57,791 bases of DNA from Patescibacteria group bacterium (GCA_018830045.1 JAHJTF010000022.1:1-57791), one strand, 5' to 3'; shown: positions 1-8,610, numbered from the stretch's first letter. The notes: generated from the sequence alone by a model not told the origin. Translations and numbers: made by a program.

Positions 1-168
1 CCACCCGTCTCGTAAGCGAGCTAGAACATATGCGTACAACTTGGAATTCCCGAGTGGTTCCCTGAGTCCAGCCAAATGTTTGCGTTTACTAGCCTTTGCC
101 TCTACAGCTATTGCCACATTAAGAAGTTTTTATACATGTTAAATTAATTCATAGAACAGAGGTAAACA

Positions 169-321
169 ATGGAAAAAGACCATTATTGTCAAGACAACGG
201 CGAAGGGGTTTGCATCATTTGTGGCGAACCTACGCCTGTGGGAATAAAAGAACTTAATCATTATTGTCAAGACAACGGCGAAGGGGTTTGCATCATTTGT
301 GGTCGCCGTATGAAGAAATAG
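169..321 (+). CDS. Small protein with two identical zinc-knuckle units
   Basis: A 50-residue ORF with an AGAGG ribosome-binding site at 158-162, 6 nt before ATG. The protein holds two copies of the 15-residue unit HYCQDNGEGVCIICG, 26 residues apart (5-19 and 31-45). Each unit has His, Cys and a CxxC pair (H5, C7, C15, C18; H31, C33, C41, C44), which suits one zinc per unit or one shared site. The tail is basic (RRMKK). I do not recognise a family; zinc binding is inferred from ligand spacing only. The stop codon sits in the 3' arm of a hairpin (300-306 with 321-327) without a T tract. An antisense frame is also open here, but only the plus frame has an RBS and a metal motif. Confidence 0.6.
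   Translation: MEKDHYCQDNGEGVCIICGEPTPVGIKELNHYCQDNGEGVCIICGRRMKK
181..302 (+). repeat. Two perfect 44-bp direct repeats, 78 bp apart, in frame
   Basis: The 44 bases at 181-224 recur without a mismatch at 259-302. The 78-bp offset is exactly 26 codons, so both copies encode the same zinc-knuckle residues. Identity at third positions points to a recent duplication or gene conversion rather than old divergence under selection. Confidence 0.9.
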
Positions 322-341
322 CGACCAGATCATATTCAAAG

Positions 342-1586
342 TTATAAATGAATGTCTTGATTATCTATGATATCGAATGAATAATAAATTTTATTAAAAG
401 TTTTATTAAACCTCATCACTCCATCTTTAATGTTTTCTCCCTTAAACGATTTATCTAAAAACTCTGCAATTTGTTGCATTTCTTTTTTCTTCATTCCTCT
501 TCTGGTAATCTCTTGCGTACCTAGGCGGATAAACTTTCCTCTGCCCAGAGGCTGATCAAAGTTAACTGCGAGATGATTATTAAATAATTTGGCATAAAGA
601 TCTTTATAGTCGCCAATTTTTTCAGTAAATAAATGTACCTGATGATTTTCAGAATATCTCCCGGTGTTTGATTTTCTAATCTCATAACCTAAATTAGCTA
701 GCGAACCAGCTAAGTCGTTGGAGTTTTGAACCACTTGTTGAGCATAATTTTGTCCAAATTCTTTCATCTCCAATATCGTGGTAGCCAGGGCAATTAGATG
801 GTGGGTATGGGGGCTAGAATGTAAACAGCCATTGATGATAGCGTTGGCTTTATCTCCTAGATTTTTATCCTTGAACGCAATCATACCTTTTTGCGGTCCG
901 GGTAAAGTTTTATGAGTATTAGCGCTGATAACATCAGCTCCTTCAGTGAGGGGTGATTGAAATATTCCTCCCATAATTAAGCCCATGGTATGACTGGCAT
1001 CATAAATAATAATGGCTTTTTCACCCAAAGCCTGCCTAATTTCTCTTAGATTGTGAGGATTAATGTAGTAGGAAACGTCCATATAAAAAGCTGTGGCGTT
1101 TGAGTCTTGGAAAATTTTGGCTATTTTTTTTGTATCAAATCTTAAATTCTCTAGATCAAATTCTGCAAAAACCTGTTTTCTCCCTACTCTTTCTAAAATT
1201 CCCGCAGTAGCAAAGTGGCCGCCACTGTCTTTTTTAACAGTCATGATAGTATCGCCAGCTTGAGTTGTGGATAAAATTGAGCACATCATGGCGTGCACTC
1301 CAGAGAGACAATTTAAATTGACACTTTCTGCATGAAGCATTTTTTTAGCTGCCTCTTGGGCTTGATGTAATAATTTTTCAATTCCTGGGTAGCCAAGGGC
1401 AGTAAAGGGTCCAAGGTCAATTTTACTATTTGTTCCGCCGCCAAAATAATATCTTTCAGATAATTTTGAGCCCAAAAACATTCTGGCTGTTTCAGACATC
1501 TGAGCTTCATTGGCAGTTAGATGCAAAAAATTCTCATTTCTTTGTTCTTCTTTTTTGATAGTGGCAAGGATTGATTGTATATCCAT
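342..1586 (-). CDS. Serine hydroxymethyltransferase-like PLP enzyme
   Basis: A 414-residue fold-type I PLP enzyme of the glycine/serine hydroxymethyltransferase superfamily. Visible landmarks are LTANEAQMS near residue 23 (the LxASEN region), YYFGGG at 46-51, the cofactor-binding DASH at 196-199, and THKTLPGPQ with the Schiff-base lysine at K226. The usual GlyA signatures are only partly kept: the LTNKYAEGYPG region reads LSERYYFGGG, and about 25 extra residues follow the usual C terminus. It may be a true GlyA or a relative acting on another beta-hydroxy amino acid; a general SHMT-like label is safest. There is no Shine-Dalgarno, and a TATAAT -10 box ends 8 nt before ATG, so the message is probably leaderless. 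It diverges from the tRNA genes. Confidence 0.8.
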   Translation of the reverse strand: MDIQSILATIKKEEQRNENFLHLTANEAQMSETARMFLGSKLSERYYFGGGTNSKIDLGPFTALGYPGIEKLLHQAQEAAKKMLHAESVNLNCLSGVHAMMCSILSTTQAGDTIMTVKKDSGGHFATAGILERVGRKQVFAEFDLENLRFDTKKIAKIFQDSNATAFYMDVSYYINPHNLREIRQALGEKAIIIYDASHTMGLIMGGIFQSPLTEGADVISANTHKTLPGPQKGMIAFKDKNLGDKANAIINGCLHSSPHTHHLIALATTILEMKEFGQNYAQQVVQNSNDLAGSLANLGYEIRKSNTGRYSENHQVHLFTEKIGDYKDLYAKLFNNHLAVNFDQPLGRGKFIRLGTQEITRRGMKKKEMQQIAEFLDKSFKGENIKDGVMRFNKTFNKIYYSFDIIDNQDIHL

Positions 1587-1594
1587 ACTTTGAC

Positions 1595-1623
1595 ATTATA
1601 GTTGATCATTAATTTGGTACAAT
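1595..1623. promoter_or_regulatory. Overlapping divergent promoters (SHMT-like gene / tRNAs)
   Basis: Minus strand: -35 TTGTAC at 1622-1617, 16-bp spacer, -10 TATAAT at 1600-1595, 8 nt before the ATG at 1586. Plus strand: extended -10 TGGTACAAT ending at 1623, about 10 nt before tRNA-Gly; a TTGACA at 1590-1595 is 22 bp upstream, too far for a normal spacer. The elements overlap, so the two units probably compete for polymerase. Inferred from consensus matching only. Confidence 0.5.
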
Positions 1624-1633
1624 GAGTTAATTA

Positions 1634-1706
1634 GCGGTGGTAGCTCAGTTGGTAGAGCGTCTGCTTCCCAAGCAGAAGGTCGCGGGTTCGAACCCCGTTC
1701 ACCGCT
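1634..1706 (+). tRNA. tRNA-Gly (CCC)
   Basis: A 73-nt cloverleaf. The acceptor GCGGTGG pairs with TCACCGC (one G-T pair), the D arm carries the standard TAGCTCAGTTGGTAGAGC, and the anticodon stem TCTGC/GCAGA encloses loop TTCCCAA, giving anticodon CCC. The T loop is TTCGAAC. The 3' CCA is not encoded and must be added enzymatically. Confidence 0.95.
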
Positions 1707-1739
1707 CACTACCCACGCTATTTGTTCTTAGCAGAAGGC

Positions 1740-1812
1740 GCCTGCGTAGCTCAGTTGGTAGAGCAGCGGTATCGTAAACCGCAGGTCGTCGGTTCGACCC
1801 CGACCGCAGGCT
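1740..1812 (+). tRNA. tRNA-Thr (CGT)
   Basis: A 73-nt cloverleaf 33 nt after tRNA-Gly. The acceptor GCCTGCG pairs with CGCAGGC, and the anticodon stem GCGGT/ACCGC encloses ATCGTAA, giving anticodon CGT (reads ACG, Thr). The T arm GTCGG/CCGAC has loop TTCGACC. CCA is not encoded. It is probably co-transcribed with tRNA-Gly. Confidence 0.95.
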
Positions 1813-1838
1813 CGTATTTCTGGTAGTATGTAAGTATT

Positions 1839-2552
1839 ATGCCTAAGACACGATCGCGTCTCTCTAGAAAACAACAACAGCAGATGATGCACCAGACAGT
1901 TTTGATTGTCGTTGTTGCCCTATCTCTGCTAGTAGCCTTTATCTTTTTTATTATGCCGCAATTCCTAAGTTTAGCTGACAGCATTTTGAACGGCCCCAGT
2001 ATTCTTAATGAAGATCAGGATCAAATCCCTCCGCAAACCCCAATTTTAGCCGTTCCTGTTTCAGCCACCAACAGTGCTTCTCTATTAATCTCTGGAATTG
2101 GTGAGATGGCCAGTCAAGCAGTGCTGGTTCTCAATGGGGAAAAACTAGAAGAGGTGAAGATCGATGACAAGGGCGAGTTTAAGTTCAAAGTTAGTCTCAT
2201 AGAGGGCGGAAATGCTTTGGCAGTTTATAGTATTGATGAGGCAGGCAATGAATCAGTTCAAACTCGAGAATACAAAGTTACATTAGATACCGAAGCGCCA
2301 GTTCTTGAGGTAAGCAGCCCTGAAGATGGCAGTACTATAGAATTAAGAAAAAATCAAATTATTACCATTATTGGCACCACAGAGTCGCAGGCTAAAGTTT
2401 TTATTAACGATCGCTTGGTCTACGCAAAAGCTGATGGAAGCTTTTCCATGAGCTATAAACTTGAAGAAGGTGAAAACAAACTTAAATTCAAGGCGATAGA
2501 CAGAGGAGGAAATGAGAGCGAAAAAGAAATAACGGTTAAATTTAGGTTTTAG
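1839..2552 (+). CDS. Membrane-anchored protein with two Ig-like (glucodextranase-B-like) domains
   Basis: 237 residues: a basic Gln-rich start, one transmembrane anchor at about 20-40, a linker, then two related beta-sandwich repeats (about 68-150 and 151-237). Each carries the pattern of a short hydrophobic strand, a GTxE/GIGE turn, V-x-V/I-N-x-x-x-(V/L), a DGxF strand, EG-x-N-x-L and a DxxGNES end, typical of glucodextranase-like domain B or bacterial Ig-like modules on cell surfaces. It probably displays binding or spacer modules outside the membrane. An extended -10 (TGGTAGTAT, ending 1829) lies 9 nt before ATG and no Shine-Dalgarno is seen. The 3' end overlaps the convergent gene by 11 nt. 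Confidence 0.75.
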   Translation: MPKTRSRLSRKQQQQMMHQTVLIVVVALSLLVAFIFFIMPQFLSLADSILNGPSILNEDQDQIPPQTPILAVPVSATNSASLLISGIGEMASQAVLVLNGEKLEEVKIDDKGEFKFKVSLIEGGNALAVYSIDEAGNESVQTREYKVTLDTEAPVLEVSSPEDGSTIELRKNQIITIIGTTESQAKVFINDRLVYAKADGSFSMSYKLEEGENKLKFKAIDRGGNESEKEITVKFRF

Positions 2553-3702
2553 ATTTCCCTAAAGAGAGTCCCAAACTTGATAGCCACAACCAAACAAATG
2601 GTTGAAATAAGGTATGATTAAATTGTGAATGGATAAGTATTGCAATAAACGCAGTGAATATAAAGATATCTTTATGATATAAATTTTGTCCAAATTTATA
2701 TAGGATAAATAAAAATATTATCAGCCCCACGACTCCAGTGGAAGTAAGAATAAAGACAATTAAGTTATCAGGAAAATGGGCAGTGTTATTTAAAAGCGAA
2801 GCATTTGATTGGGATGTTAAGGGTGCAAATAATCCTTTACCAATTAGCCATTGGTAATTTTTCAAACTTATTAAAGCAGATGAACTAGATTCAACTCTTG
2901 AGCTGACCGAAGCTGTTCTCTCCAGCCTAACTCCCTCCCCTGCCGGTCGAGGTAAAAATGGAAGTCCGATAATAAATAAGCTCATAATAATTATGAGAAA
3001 ATGATTTATTTTATGGGATTTAATAAAACGTAGTAATAAAAGGAACGCTCCTGATCCCAAAAAGCTTAAATAGCTAGCTCTGGAATATGTCAAGAGAAGA
3101 GTTGTCATAAAAAAGAGTGATATGCCTGTTTTTAACCAACCAGACTGTACTTTTATGGTTTGACTAAGAAAAAATGTTATGACTAAAATTATACCGGCAA
3201 AATTAGGATCAAATTGAGTGCTAATCAGCCTAAAATAATGGTCATCCCAGCCTAAGTATTTTAAAAATCGAGTATCAGGAAAAAAGAGATACTGCAACAA
3301 TCCCCAAAAACCGATCAAGAGCCCTACCATTATCCAAAGCTTAACCTGGCTTTTTCTAGAGAATGGTTTGATAAAAATCAGACTAAGCCCAAATAAACAG
3401 TAAGCAAAAGCTCTTAATAAATAAAGTAAAGGGATGGTGCTAAAGCCAGCGATAGCATAGTTAATGACTATTCCAAAGCATATCCAGCTAAGCGTAAGTA
3501 ACAAGAGTTTGTTTTTGGTCATTCTTTTAACTAATTTTATCCATTGATCTGGAAATTTAACGATACTTAGTATGAGCCAAATGAGTAAAACTATATCATA
3601 AATATAAAAAGCCAATACTTCAGTCAATTGAATTCTTTGTAGTTGCCCCAGAGAAAAAAGTGCTAAAATTAGCAAAAATAATGCTTGGAATACTTTTTTC
3701 AT
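2542..3702 (-). CDS. O-antigen polymerase/ligase-like membrane protein
   Basis: 386 residues with about ten hydrophobic segments and a long extracytoplasmic loop at roughly 255-325, the topology of the Wzy/WaaL (Wzy_C) family. The loop holds an NTAHFPDNL-type motif (cf. the conserved His of WaaL) just before the last helices. It likely polymerises lipid-linked repeat units or ligates glycan to an acceptor at the outer membrane face. It is the last gene of the minus-strand group starting at 7045 and overlaps the upstream GT2 gene by 4 nt (ATGA), so the two are probably translationally coupled. Substrate unknown. Confidence 0.75.
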   Translation of the reverse strand: MKKVFQALFLLILALFSLGQLQRIQLTEVLAFYIYDIVLLIWLILSIVKFPDQWIKLVKRMTKNKLLLLTLSWICFGIVINYAIAGFSTIPLLYLLRAFAYCLFGLSLIFIKPFSRKSQVKLWIMVGLLIGFWGLLQYLFFPDTRFLKYLGWDDHYFRLISTQFDPNFAGIILVITFFLSQTIKVQSGWLKTGISLFFMTTLLLTYSRASYLSFLGSGAFLLLLRFIKSHKINHFLIIIMSLFIIGLPFLPRPAGEGVRLERTASVSSRVESSSSALISLKNYQWLIGKGLFAPLTSQSNASLLNNTAHFPDNLIVFILTSTGVVGLIIFLFILYKFGQNLYHKDIFIFTAFIAILIHSQFNHTLFQPFVWLWLSSLGLSLGKSKT

Positions 3703-4397
3703 GATTTTTCGTGTTTTAATTCGTATTGCAAAACTCTCACTGCTAAAGAATGCAGGCTCATCATCACAGCATAGCTTAATCCTCGCCAGCCATCTAGAAA
3801 ACCGAGCTTTATTACATAATTATAGATAAACTTTCCCCAAGGATAAAAAAGTAGTTGGCAGAGATAAAAAGATTGGTTACTTTGATTTCGAAAATTTGTT
3901 TCTAGTTGTGCATAATTTGTTATAGAATTACAGAATGCTTGCAGAGATGAGTGGGCATAATGGAGAATTTTAATGTTGGATTTTCCCACCTCTCCTCTTA
4001 TGTTTGCTATTTCGTGAACTGGACGCTGCCATTTCATTTTTGTTTTTTTGCCCATTCTCAAAAGCACGGTGCTGCCCGCTTCACCAAATTTTAGTGGCTT
4101 ATCATAAAAAACATCTTGACGATTGATATAAACACCGTCAAGTTTGTTTTCAACAATAATTCTTCTTATTTCACTCACAGATTCTGCGGTGATGATCTCA
4201 TCACTATCTAAAAATAAAACCCACTCATACTTGGCTTTTTTTAAGGCTTGATTGCGAACAAAAGCAAAATCAGAAATTGATTCTTTTTTAATGACTAAAA
4301 CCTCGTTAGCAAATTGAGCTGATTTTTTGGCTTGGGCCAAAGTAGGAGCGTCGGGACGAGTGATAATAATAATACTTAAATTAGCGGTAATAGACAT
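3699..4397 (-). CDS. Family 2 glycosyltransferase (WaaE/KdtX-like)
   Basis: 232 residues, GT-A fold. The N-terminal strand NLSIIIITRPDAP is followed by a DSD metal-binding motif (D64-S65-D66) in LFLDSDEI, then the RQDVFYDKPLKFG and WQRPVHE stretches seen in short WaaE-type core beta-1,4-glucosyltransferases. It is cytosolic or membrane-associated, with a hydrophobic/amphipathic C terminus. The start overlaps the upstream GT39-type gene by 17 nt. Likely adds a hexose to a lipid-linked glycan; acceptor not predictable. Confidence 0.8.
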   Translation of the reverse strand: MSITANLSIIIITRPDAPTLAQAKKSAQFANEVLVIKKESISDFAFVRNQALKKAKYEWVLFLDSDEIITAESVSEIRRIIVENKLDGVYINRQDVFYDKPLKFGEAGSTVLLRMGKKTKMKWQRPVHEIANIRGEVGKSNIKILHYAHSSLQAFCNSITNYAQLETNFRNQSNQSFYLCQLLFYPWGKFIYNYVIKLGFLDGWRGLSYAVMMSLHSLAVRVLQYELKHEKS

Positions 4398-5853
4398 CGA
4401 GTGTATTAAATTCTACTTTAGTTATTCCTGGATAACTGGCTAAATCAGAGTTTTTGGATTCAATGTAGAATACCACACCCGACTTTTGGTTCTCAGGAAT
4501 GCCCATTTCTTGAGCCAACCAGCGAAGGTTATCAAAGAAACTCGGGAATTTTCCAGCCATCTGTGTTGTTGCAAATTGAAATTTTCCAGGTCTTAATTTA
4601 TTCAGATAATTAATAATTTGTCTCTGCTCACCAATTGAGGCTTGATAGCTAAATGATTGATGATTGCCCACAAAGAAGTTGTAATTAAAAATTGCGATAG
4701 TATTAGTGATAGCCAAAAATATAATCAGGAGTTTTAGAATCAAGTGATTTTTTTTCAAAATCAAATTTAAACCCCATCCCAAGAGCAAGCTCAATAAAGC
4801 AAAGTAAGGTGGGAAATAAGCCTCTGAAGGAGATCCGTGAGCAAAATAGCTTATTGTCAATAACAGAGTAGCCATAGCTATCAACTCAAGACCAGGCTGA
4901 AGTGATTTTCTTTTTTTAAGCAAAGTAAAAATGGTGAATAAAAGTATGCCTAAAAAGGCGATGGAAATTAGAATGTTCTCTACTCCAAATATTCGATGCC
5001 AGTACTGCCAATAAGAAGATAGGGTAATGATTAGTTTATTTATTGTTAGCTGATGTTGCCCAACTATACCGGTTAAAGAAATAATTCGGTAACCCACCCA
5101 GACAAAAAATCCTCCCAATTGGCTTTGGGAAATCGGAACAGACAAATCGTGAATGATTTGGGGCAAGAAACCAACCATGATTGCGGCAGATGCTTGCGAA
5201 ACTATCTGTAAGGAAATTTTTCTTTTTTGTCTCCATAAAATATAAGGAATCATTAGTCCCAGGGCAAATAAGGATAGTTCAAACTGCATTAATAAAGCCC
5301 AGGCCAATCCAGTTACAAAAACTCCATATTTTTGATCACGCCAAAGATAAAGTAAAGCAAAGAGAAAGATGATCATCACTAATGGAATTGGAGTGGTGTG
5401 ATAAGGCACGCGACTATTGGCTATAGCTAGGGGTGAAAAAGCAAATAAGGTTGCGGCTATTAAAGCAGTACCTTTATTGATGTGGACCAAAGCATATTCA
5501 TAGATAAAAATTAGAGCCAAAACACTTAAAAAAGCAAAGCTAAGTGAGAAAGCCAGTGTTTTTTGTCCAAAGAGCAAATAAATGACCATTTCTAACCAGA
5601 TAGCTACTGGGCCTTGGTGGAATCTTGGGATGCTGGAAGGAATTCCTAGTAAAGGCAGAGAGCCTGATTCAAGAGCCTGTTTGGCTACCATCAAATCCCG
5701 ACCGGCATCTCCAAAAAAGATGCCATGAGTGTTGATTTTCCAAGTTCTCAGCAAAGTAGCAGAAATAACAATCAAAACTATTAAGCTGTGTTGACGAATC
5801 AACTTCAGGATAGATTTAATTGTTAGTTGGTTTTGTTTGTTGATAGACACCAT
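4381..5853 (-). CDS. GT39 (PMT/ArnT-like) membrane glycosyltransferase
   Basis: 490 residues with 11-12 predicted transmembrane helices. The first outer loop contains FFGDAGRDLMV and HQGPVAIWLE, the acidic loop-1 signature of polyprenyl-phosphate-sugar-dependent GT-C transferases (PMT/ArnT/RgtA group). The soluble C-terminal tail of about 70 residues follows the last helix. It probably transfers a sugar from undecaprenyl-phosphate to an extracytoplasmic acceptor. The first 38 nt lie inside the flippase gene, supporting an operon. Confidence 0.75.
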   Translation of the reverse strand: MVSINKQNQLTIKSILKLIRQHSLIVLIVISATLLRTWKINTHGIFFGDAGRDLMVAKQALESGSLPLLGIPSSIPRFHQGPVAIWLEMVIYLLFGQKTLAFSLSFAFLSVLALIFIYEYALVHINKGTALIAATLFAFSPLAIANSRVPYHTTPIPLVMIIFLFALLYLWRDQKYGVFVTGLAWALLMQFELSLFALGLMIPYILWRQKRKISLQIVSQASAAIMVGFLPQIIHDLSVPISQSQLGGFFVWVGYRIISLTGIVGQHQLTINKLIITLSSYWQYWHRIFGVENILISIAFLGILLFTIFTLLKKRKSLQPGLELIAMATLLLTISYFAHGSPSEAYFPPYFALLSLLLGWGLNLILKKNHLILKLLIIFLAITNTIAIFNYNFFVGNHQSFSYQASIGEQRQIINYLNKLRPGKFQFATTQMAGKFPSFFDNLRWLAQEMGIPENQKSGVVFYIESKNSDLASYPGITKVEFNTLDVYYR

Positions 5854-7045
5854 AGGCGATGATGGGCAATGATAAGATTCTTCCGAGAGCTAAGCCGATG
5901 ACAGCTCCTAGCAAGCCTTGTTTTAATCCTAGGAAGACAATGAGTGAGACGGTTAAAACTAGATTGGTGAGTTGATGAAAATTGAGGGTTTTATAAGCAC
6001 TTTTGGCCAAAAATAGAGTGTAACCTAGCAAAGCCAAACTGTGAGCTACCCCTGCCATCGTAAGCCATTTCACTAGTGGGACTGCATCTAGCCATTGATC
6101 TCCTAAAACTATTTTGATTATTGATTCTGGGAAAGTTATAACCACAAGCGAAGTAATCAGGAGTAATAAGCTAGTCCAACCAAAGGTTTGAAAAATAGCC
6201 TTTTTTAGGCTAGAAGGATTTAAAGCAATTTTTGTATAGATGGGTAAAGTCCCGTGATGGACTGATCGAGCAAGATCATAATTAGTTTTATGAGTTAGGG
6301 CATAGGCATTATGATAAAGACCAAGTTGATAAGTACCAAAGAGTTTGCCAATGATTAGATCGTCTAGGTTGTCATTAAGATATCCCATTAAGGAAGAAAG
6401 ACTCAGCCATTTAGCATTATGAAAAATTGTTTGGGCTCGAGATGTTAAATATCTAAATTGAGGTCTATGTTTAAAAAACAAAAAAGAAATCACCACCTCA
6501 AACATAGCGGCCCCAATCATACTTAAGATCATGGCTTCGACACTATGTAGTAAGAATCCCAAAGAAATGGCAAGAATCCCTTCTACGATGACTAAAGTAA
6601 AATAATAAAGGCTATCTTGAAAAAATTTCATGTTTTTATGCATCATGATGATACTGGGGTTGATAAAACCCTTGATGACAGGTACTAGCGAAGTTAGAGC
6701 AACTAGAGTGATTAATCGAGGGTTGTCAAAGTAATGACTGAGTCCTATGCCTATTAAAGTCATTGCAGTAGCAATAATAAAACCCCTGGCAATAGCAATC
6801 ACCCAGGCAGTATTTAGGAAATAAGCAATGGTTTTTTTTGACTGCAAAATAGTAATGTTAATACCCGTTTGAGCAGCGGCTTCACTTAAACCCAGAGCAA
6901 TAGCTGTTAAAGAGAAAAGTCCAAAATCATCAGGACTTAGTAGTCTGGCTAAGACAGATATCTTTGCCAGCGCCACTAATGAGCTGAGTATTTTTAAAAT
7001 AGTTTGCCAACTAAATCCCTCTACAGCCTGTTTGATGTAACTCAT
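5816..7045 (-). CDS. Wzx-type polysaccharide flippase
   Basis: 409 residues with about 12 hydrophobic helices, beginning AVEGFSWQTILKI as in the oligosaccharide flippase/MVF family (RfbX, TuaB-like). It would flip undecaprenyl-PP-linked repeat units to the outer face for the polymerase-like protein encoded downstream (2542-3702). A -10 box TACAAT (7058-7053) ends 7 nt before the ATG and there is no Shine-Dalgarno, consistent with leaderless translation. First gene of a four-gene operon, divergent from lepB. Confidence 0.8.
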   Translation of the reverse strand: MSYIKQAVEGFSWQTILKILSSLVALAKISVLARLLSPDDFGLFSLTAIALGLSEAAAQTGINITILQSKKTIAYFLNTAWVIAIARGFIIATAMTLIGIGLSHYFDNPRLITLVALTSLVPVIKGFINPSIIMMHKNMKFFQDSLYYFTLVIVEGILAISLGFLLHSVEAMILSMIGAAMFEVVISFLFFKHRPQFRYLTSRAQTIFHNAKWLSLSSLMGYLNDNLDDLIIGKLFGTYQLGLYHNAYALTHKTNYDLARSVHHGTLPIYTKIALNPSSLKKAIFQTFGWTSLLLLITSLVVITFPESIIKIVLGDQWLDAVPLVKWLTMAGVAHSLALLGYTLFLAKSAYKTLNFHQLTNLVLTVSLIVFLGLKQGLLGAVIGLALGRILSLPIIAYGVYQQTKPTNN

Positions 7046-7110
7046 GGGTGAAATTGTATCTAGGTTTAGTTATAGTTAATAGGTTGATATACTACATGAC
7101 ATTGTAATCT

Positions 7111-7683
7111 ATGAAATTCTTCAACAAAATAGGCTCTGTATTTTTTGATTTTATTGAAACCATTGTTATTGCTTTATCAATTTTCTTGGTGGTTTATTTG
7201 TTTTTCTTGCAACCACATCAGGTGAATGGGCAATCAATGGTGCCAAACTTCCTAAGCGGAGAGTATGTTTTAACAGATAAGGTGAGCTATCGGATGAGAA
7301 ATCCAGAACGAGGCGAAGTTGTAGTTTTTCACTCACCTGATTCGGCTCATTGTGCTAAGGGAACAGGTTGTGATTTTATTAAACGAGTCATTGGGGTCCC
7401 TGGAGAAAATATTGAGGTTAAGAATAATGGTATATACGTAAATGGGTCTCGCATATTAGAATCATATATCCCAGATGATTATCAGACACTGGCGGGTGAG
7501 TTTACTAAAAATAGGGTTGTTACTTTGGGGGCGAATGAATACTTTGTGTCTGGGGACAACAGACCGTATTCGAGTGATTCAAGAGCCTGGGGACCGATTA
7601 AAAAGGAGGACATAGTTGGCAAGGCCTTTTATCGATATTGGCCACCACAAGTGATGGGATCGATTCACAAGGCGAACTATTAG
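7111..7683 (+). CDS. lepB: Signal peptidase I
   Basis: 190 residues. One N-terminal membrane anchor (about 13-34), then the catalytic serine in GQSMVPN (S42), the lysine general base in DFIKRVIGVPGE (K91), and the family box E motif SGDNRPYSSDSRAWG. Length and a single anchor match the Gram-positive-like type I enzymes. It cleaves Sec and Tat signal peptides at the outer membrane face. A TATACT at 7088-7093 is a possible -10; there is no clear RBS. It overlaps the convergent parB end by 4 nt. Confidence 0.93.
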   Translation: MKFFNKIGSVFFDFIETIVIALSIFLVVYLFFLQPHQVNGQSMVPNFLSGEYVLTDKVSYRMRNPERGEVVVFHSPDSAHCAKGTGCDFIKRVIGVPGENIEVKNNGIYVNGSRILESYIPDDYQTLAGEFTKNRVVTLGANEYFVSGDNRPYSSDSRAWGPIKKEDIVGKAFYRYWPPQVMGSIHKANY

Positions 7684-8498
7684 TTATTTTTTTCAGCTAT
7701 TCCGATAATTTTCTCTAAATCTTGTTGGGTTTCTTCTGGAGAACCCTTAAGAGTAATCATGACTTTTGTTTGTCGGTGTGATCTGGTGAGCTTGAGATTA
7801 GATTTGGTATGAAAAAATTGATTAAATCTACTCTGCCATTGCTTGAGTTGTTGTTCATTGATTTTAATTGAAGGTTTGGTGCCAAAAGGTGAATTTAATT
7901 GAAGGCTATCTTTTTTAAATCTTCTAGCTAGTTCTTCTGCTCGGCGTACAGAGGCATTTTCCTTGAGAATAATTTTATAAGCCCTAATCATCTCAGTTTC
8001 ACTATTGATAGAGCTTAGGGCTCTGGCATGTCCTTCTGTGATCTGGCCAGAAATCAATCCATCAGCAATCGCATCTGGTAGGTCTAAAAGTTTTAAGGAG
8101 TTACTAATATAAGAAGGAGATTTGCCCACTTTTTCAGCCAGGTCAGAGTTGGAGTAGTTAAAGTTTCTCATTAATTGCCGGAAAGCCTGTGCTCTTTCCA
8201 AAGCATTGAGATCTACTCTTTGAACATTTTCCACTAAAGCCATCTCGAGCATGCCTTTGGGGGTGGTTTTTTTCACATACACCGGGACTTCTTCTAGACC
8301 TATTAATTGAGCCGCTCTCCAGCGACGTTCTCCGGCAATGATTTGATATCCGGCTGGCGTATGAGCCACCACAATGGGTTCTAAAATGCCATAGGTTTTA
8401 ATTGATTTGGCTAGCTCTTCTATTTCTTCATTCTTAATTTTGCCCCTGGGCTGAAAAGGGTTGGGCTGGAGTTGTTTGGTAGAAAGTGTGTGTACCAC
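7680..8498 (-). CDS. parB: ParB/Spo0J family chromosome-partitioning protein
   Basis: 272 residues, GTG start. The N-terminal CTPase/ParB domain has QPNPFQPR, the CTP-binding GERRWRA at 56-62, and ENVQR (the ENIQR box). A helix-turn-helix follows (KVGKSPSYISNSLKLL) and then a short dimerisation tail. No parA is adjacent, so this is an orphan partner here. An extended -10 (TGATAATAT, ending 8508) lies 9 nt upstream of GTG. CGTGAAAAT direct repeats lie 53-71 nt upstream and resemble parS half-sites, so autoregulation is possible. Confidence 0.9.
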   Translation of the reverse strand: MVHTLSTKQLQPNPFQPRGKIKNEEIEELAKSIKTYGILEPIVVAHTPAGYQIIAGERRWRAAQLIGLEEVPVYVKKTTPKGMLEMALVENVQRVDLNALERAQAFRQLMRNFNYSNSDLAEKVGKSPSYISNSLKLLDLPDAIADGLISGQITEGHARALSSINSETEMIRAYKIILKENASVRRAEELARRFKKDSLQLNSPFGTKPSIKINEQQLKQWQSRFNQFFHTKSNLKLTRSHRQTKVMITLKGSPEETQQDLEKIIGIAEKNN

Positions 8499-8550
8499 AA
8501 TGATGACATATTATCAGAATAAATCCCGAATATACTAGCCCCAAAAAAGA

Positions 8551-8610
8551 CGTGAAAATCCGTGAAAATTGAAATTAAGTCTGTAACAATTTTGTGAAAA
8601 CTGTGTAAAA
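8551..8610. promoter_or_regulatory. Iterated GTGAAAA motifs upstream of parB
   Basis: CGTGAAAAT occurs at 8551-8559 and again at 8561-8569 (10-bp period), and TGTGAAAAC/TGTGTAAAA occur in tandem at 8593-8610. Half of the known parS palindrome reads CGTGAAACA, so the first pair is close to two parS half-sites in direct orientation. The 10-bp period puts them on the same DNA face. Function is inferred: a ParB operator, or less likely a DnaA-type cluster. Confidence 0.35.

Noticed and set aside
1..117. Minus-strand GTG-started open frame running off the left edge
   Set aside because: Only 39 codons, no RBS, and the plus strand is open here too in another frame; GC-rich composition makes chance open frames likely.
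139..339. Antisense open frame (66 residues) with a repeated TNDANPFAVV stretch that recalls tmRNA tags
   Set aside because: It is the mirror of the in-frame 44-bp duplication. There is no tag-ending Ala-Ala-stop, no tmRNA 5' end, and the plus frame has an RBS and metal ligands.
1751..1984. Minus-strand frame ending in AVGVEPTTCGLRYRCSTN
   Set aside because: This is the well-known false peptide read from the antisense of a tRNA, here tRNA-Thr.
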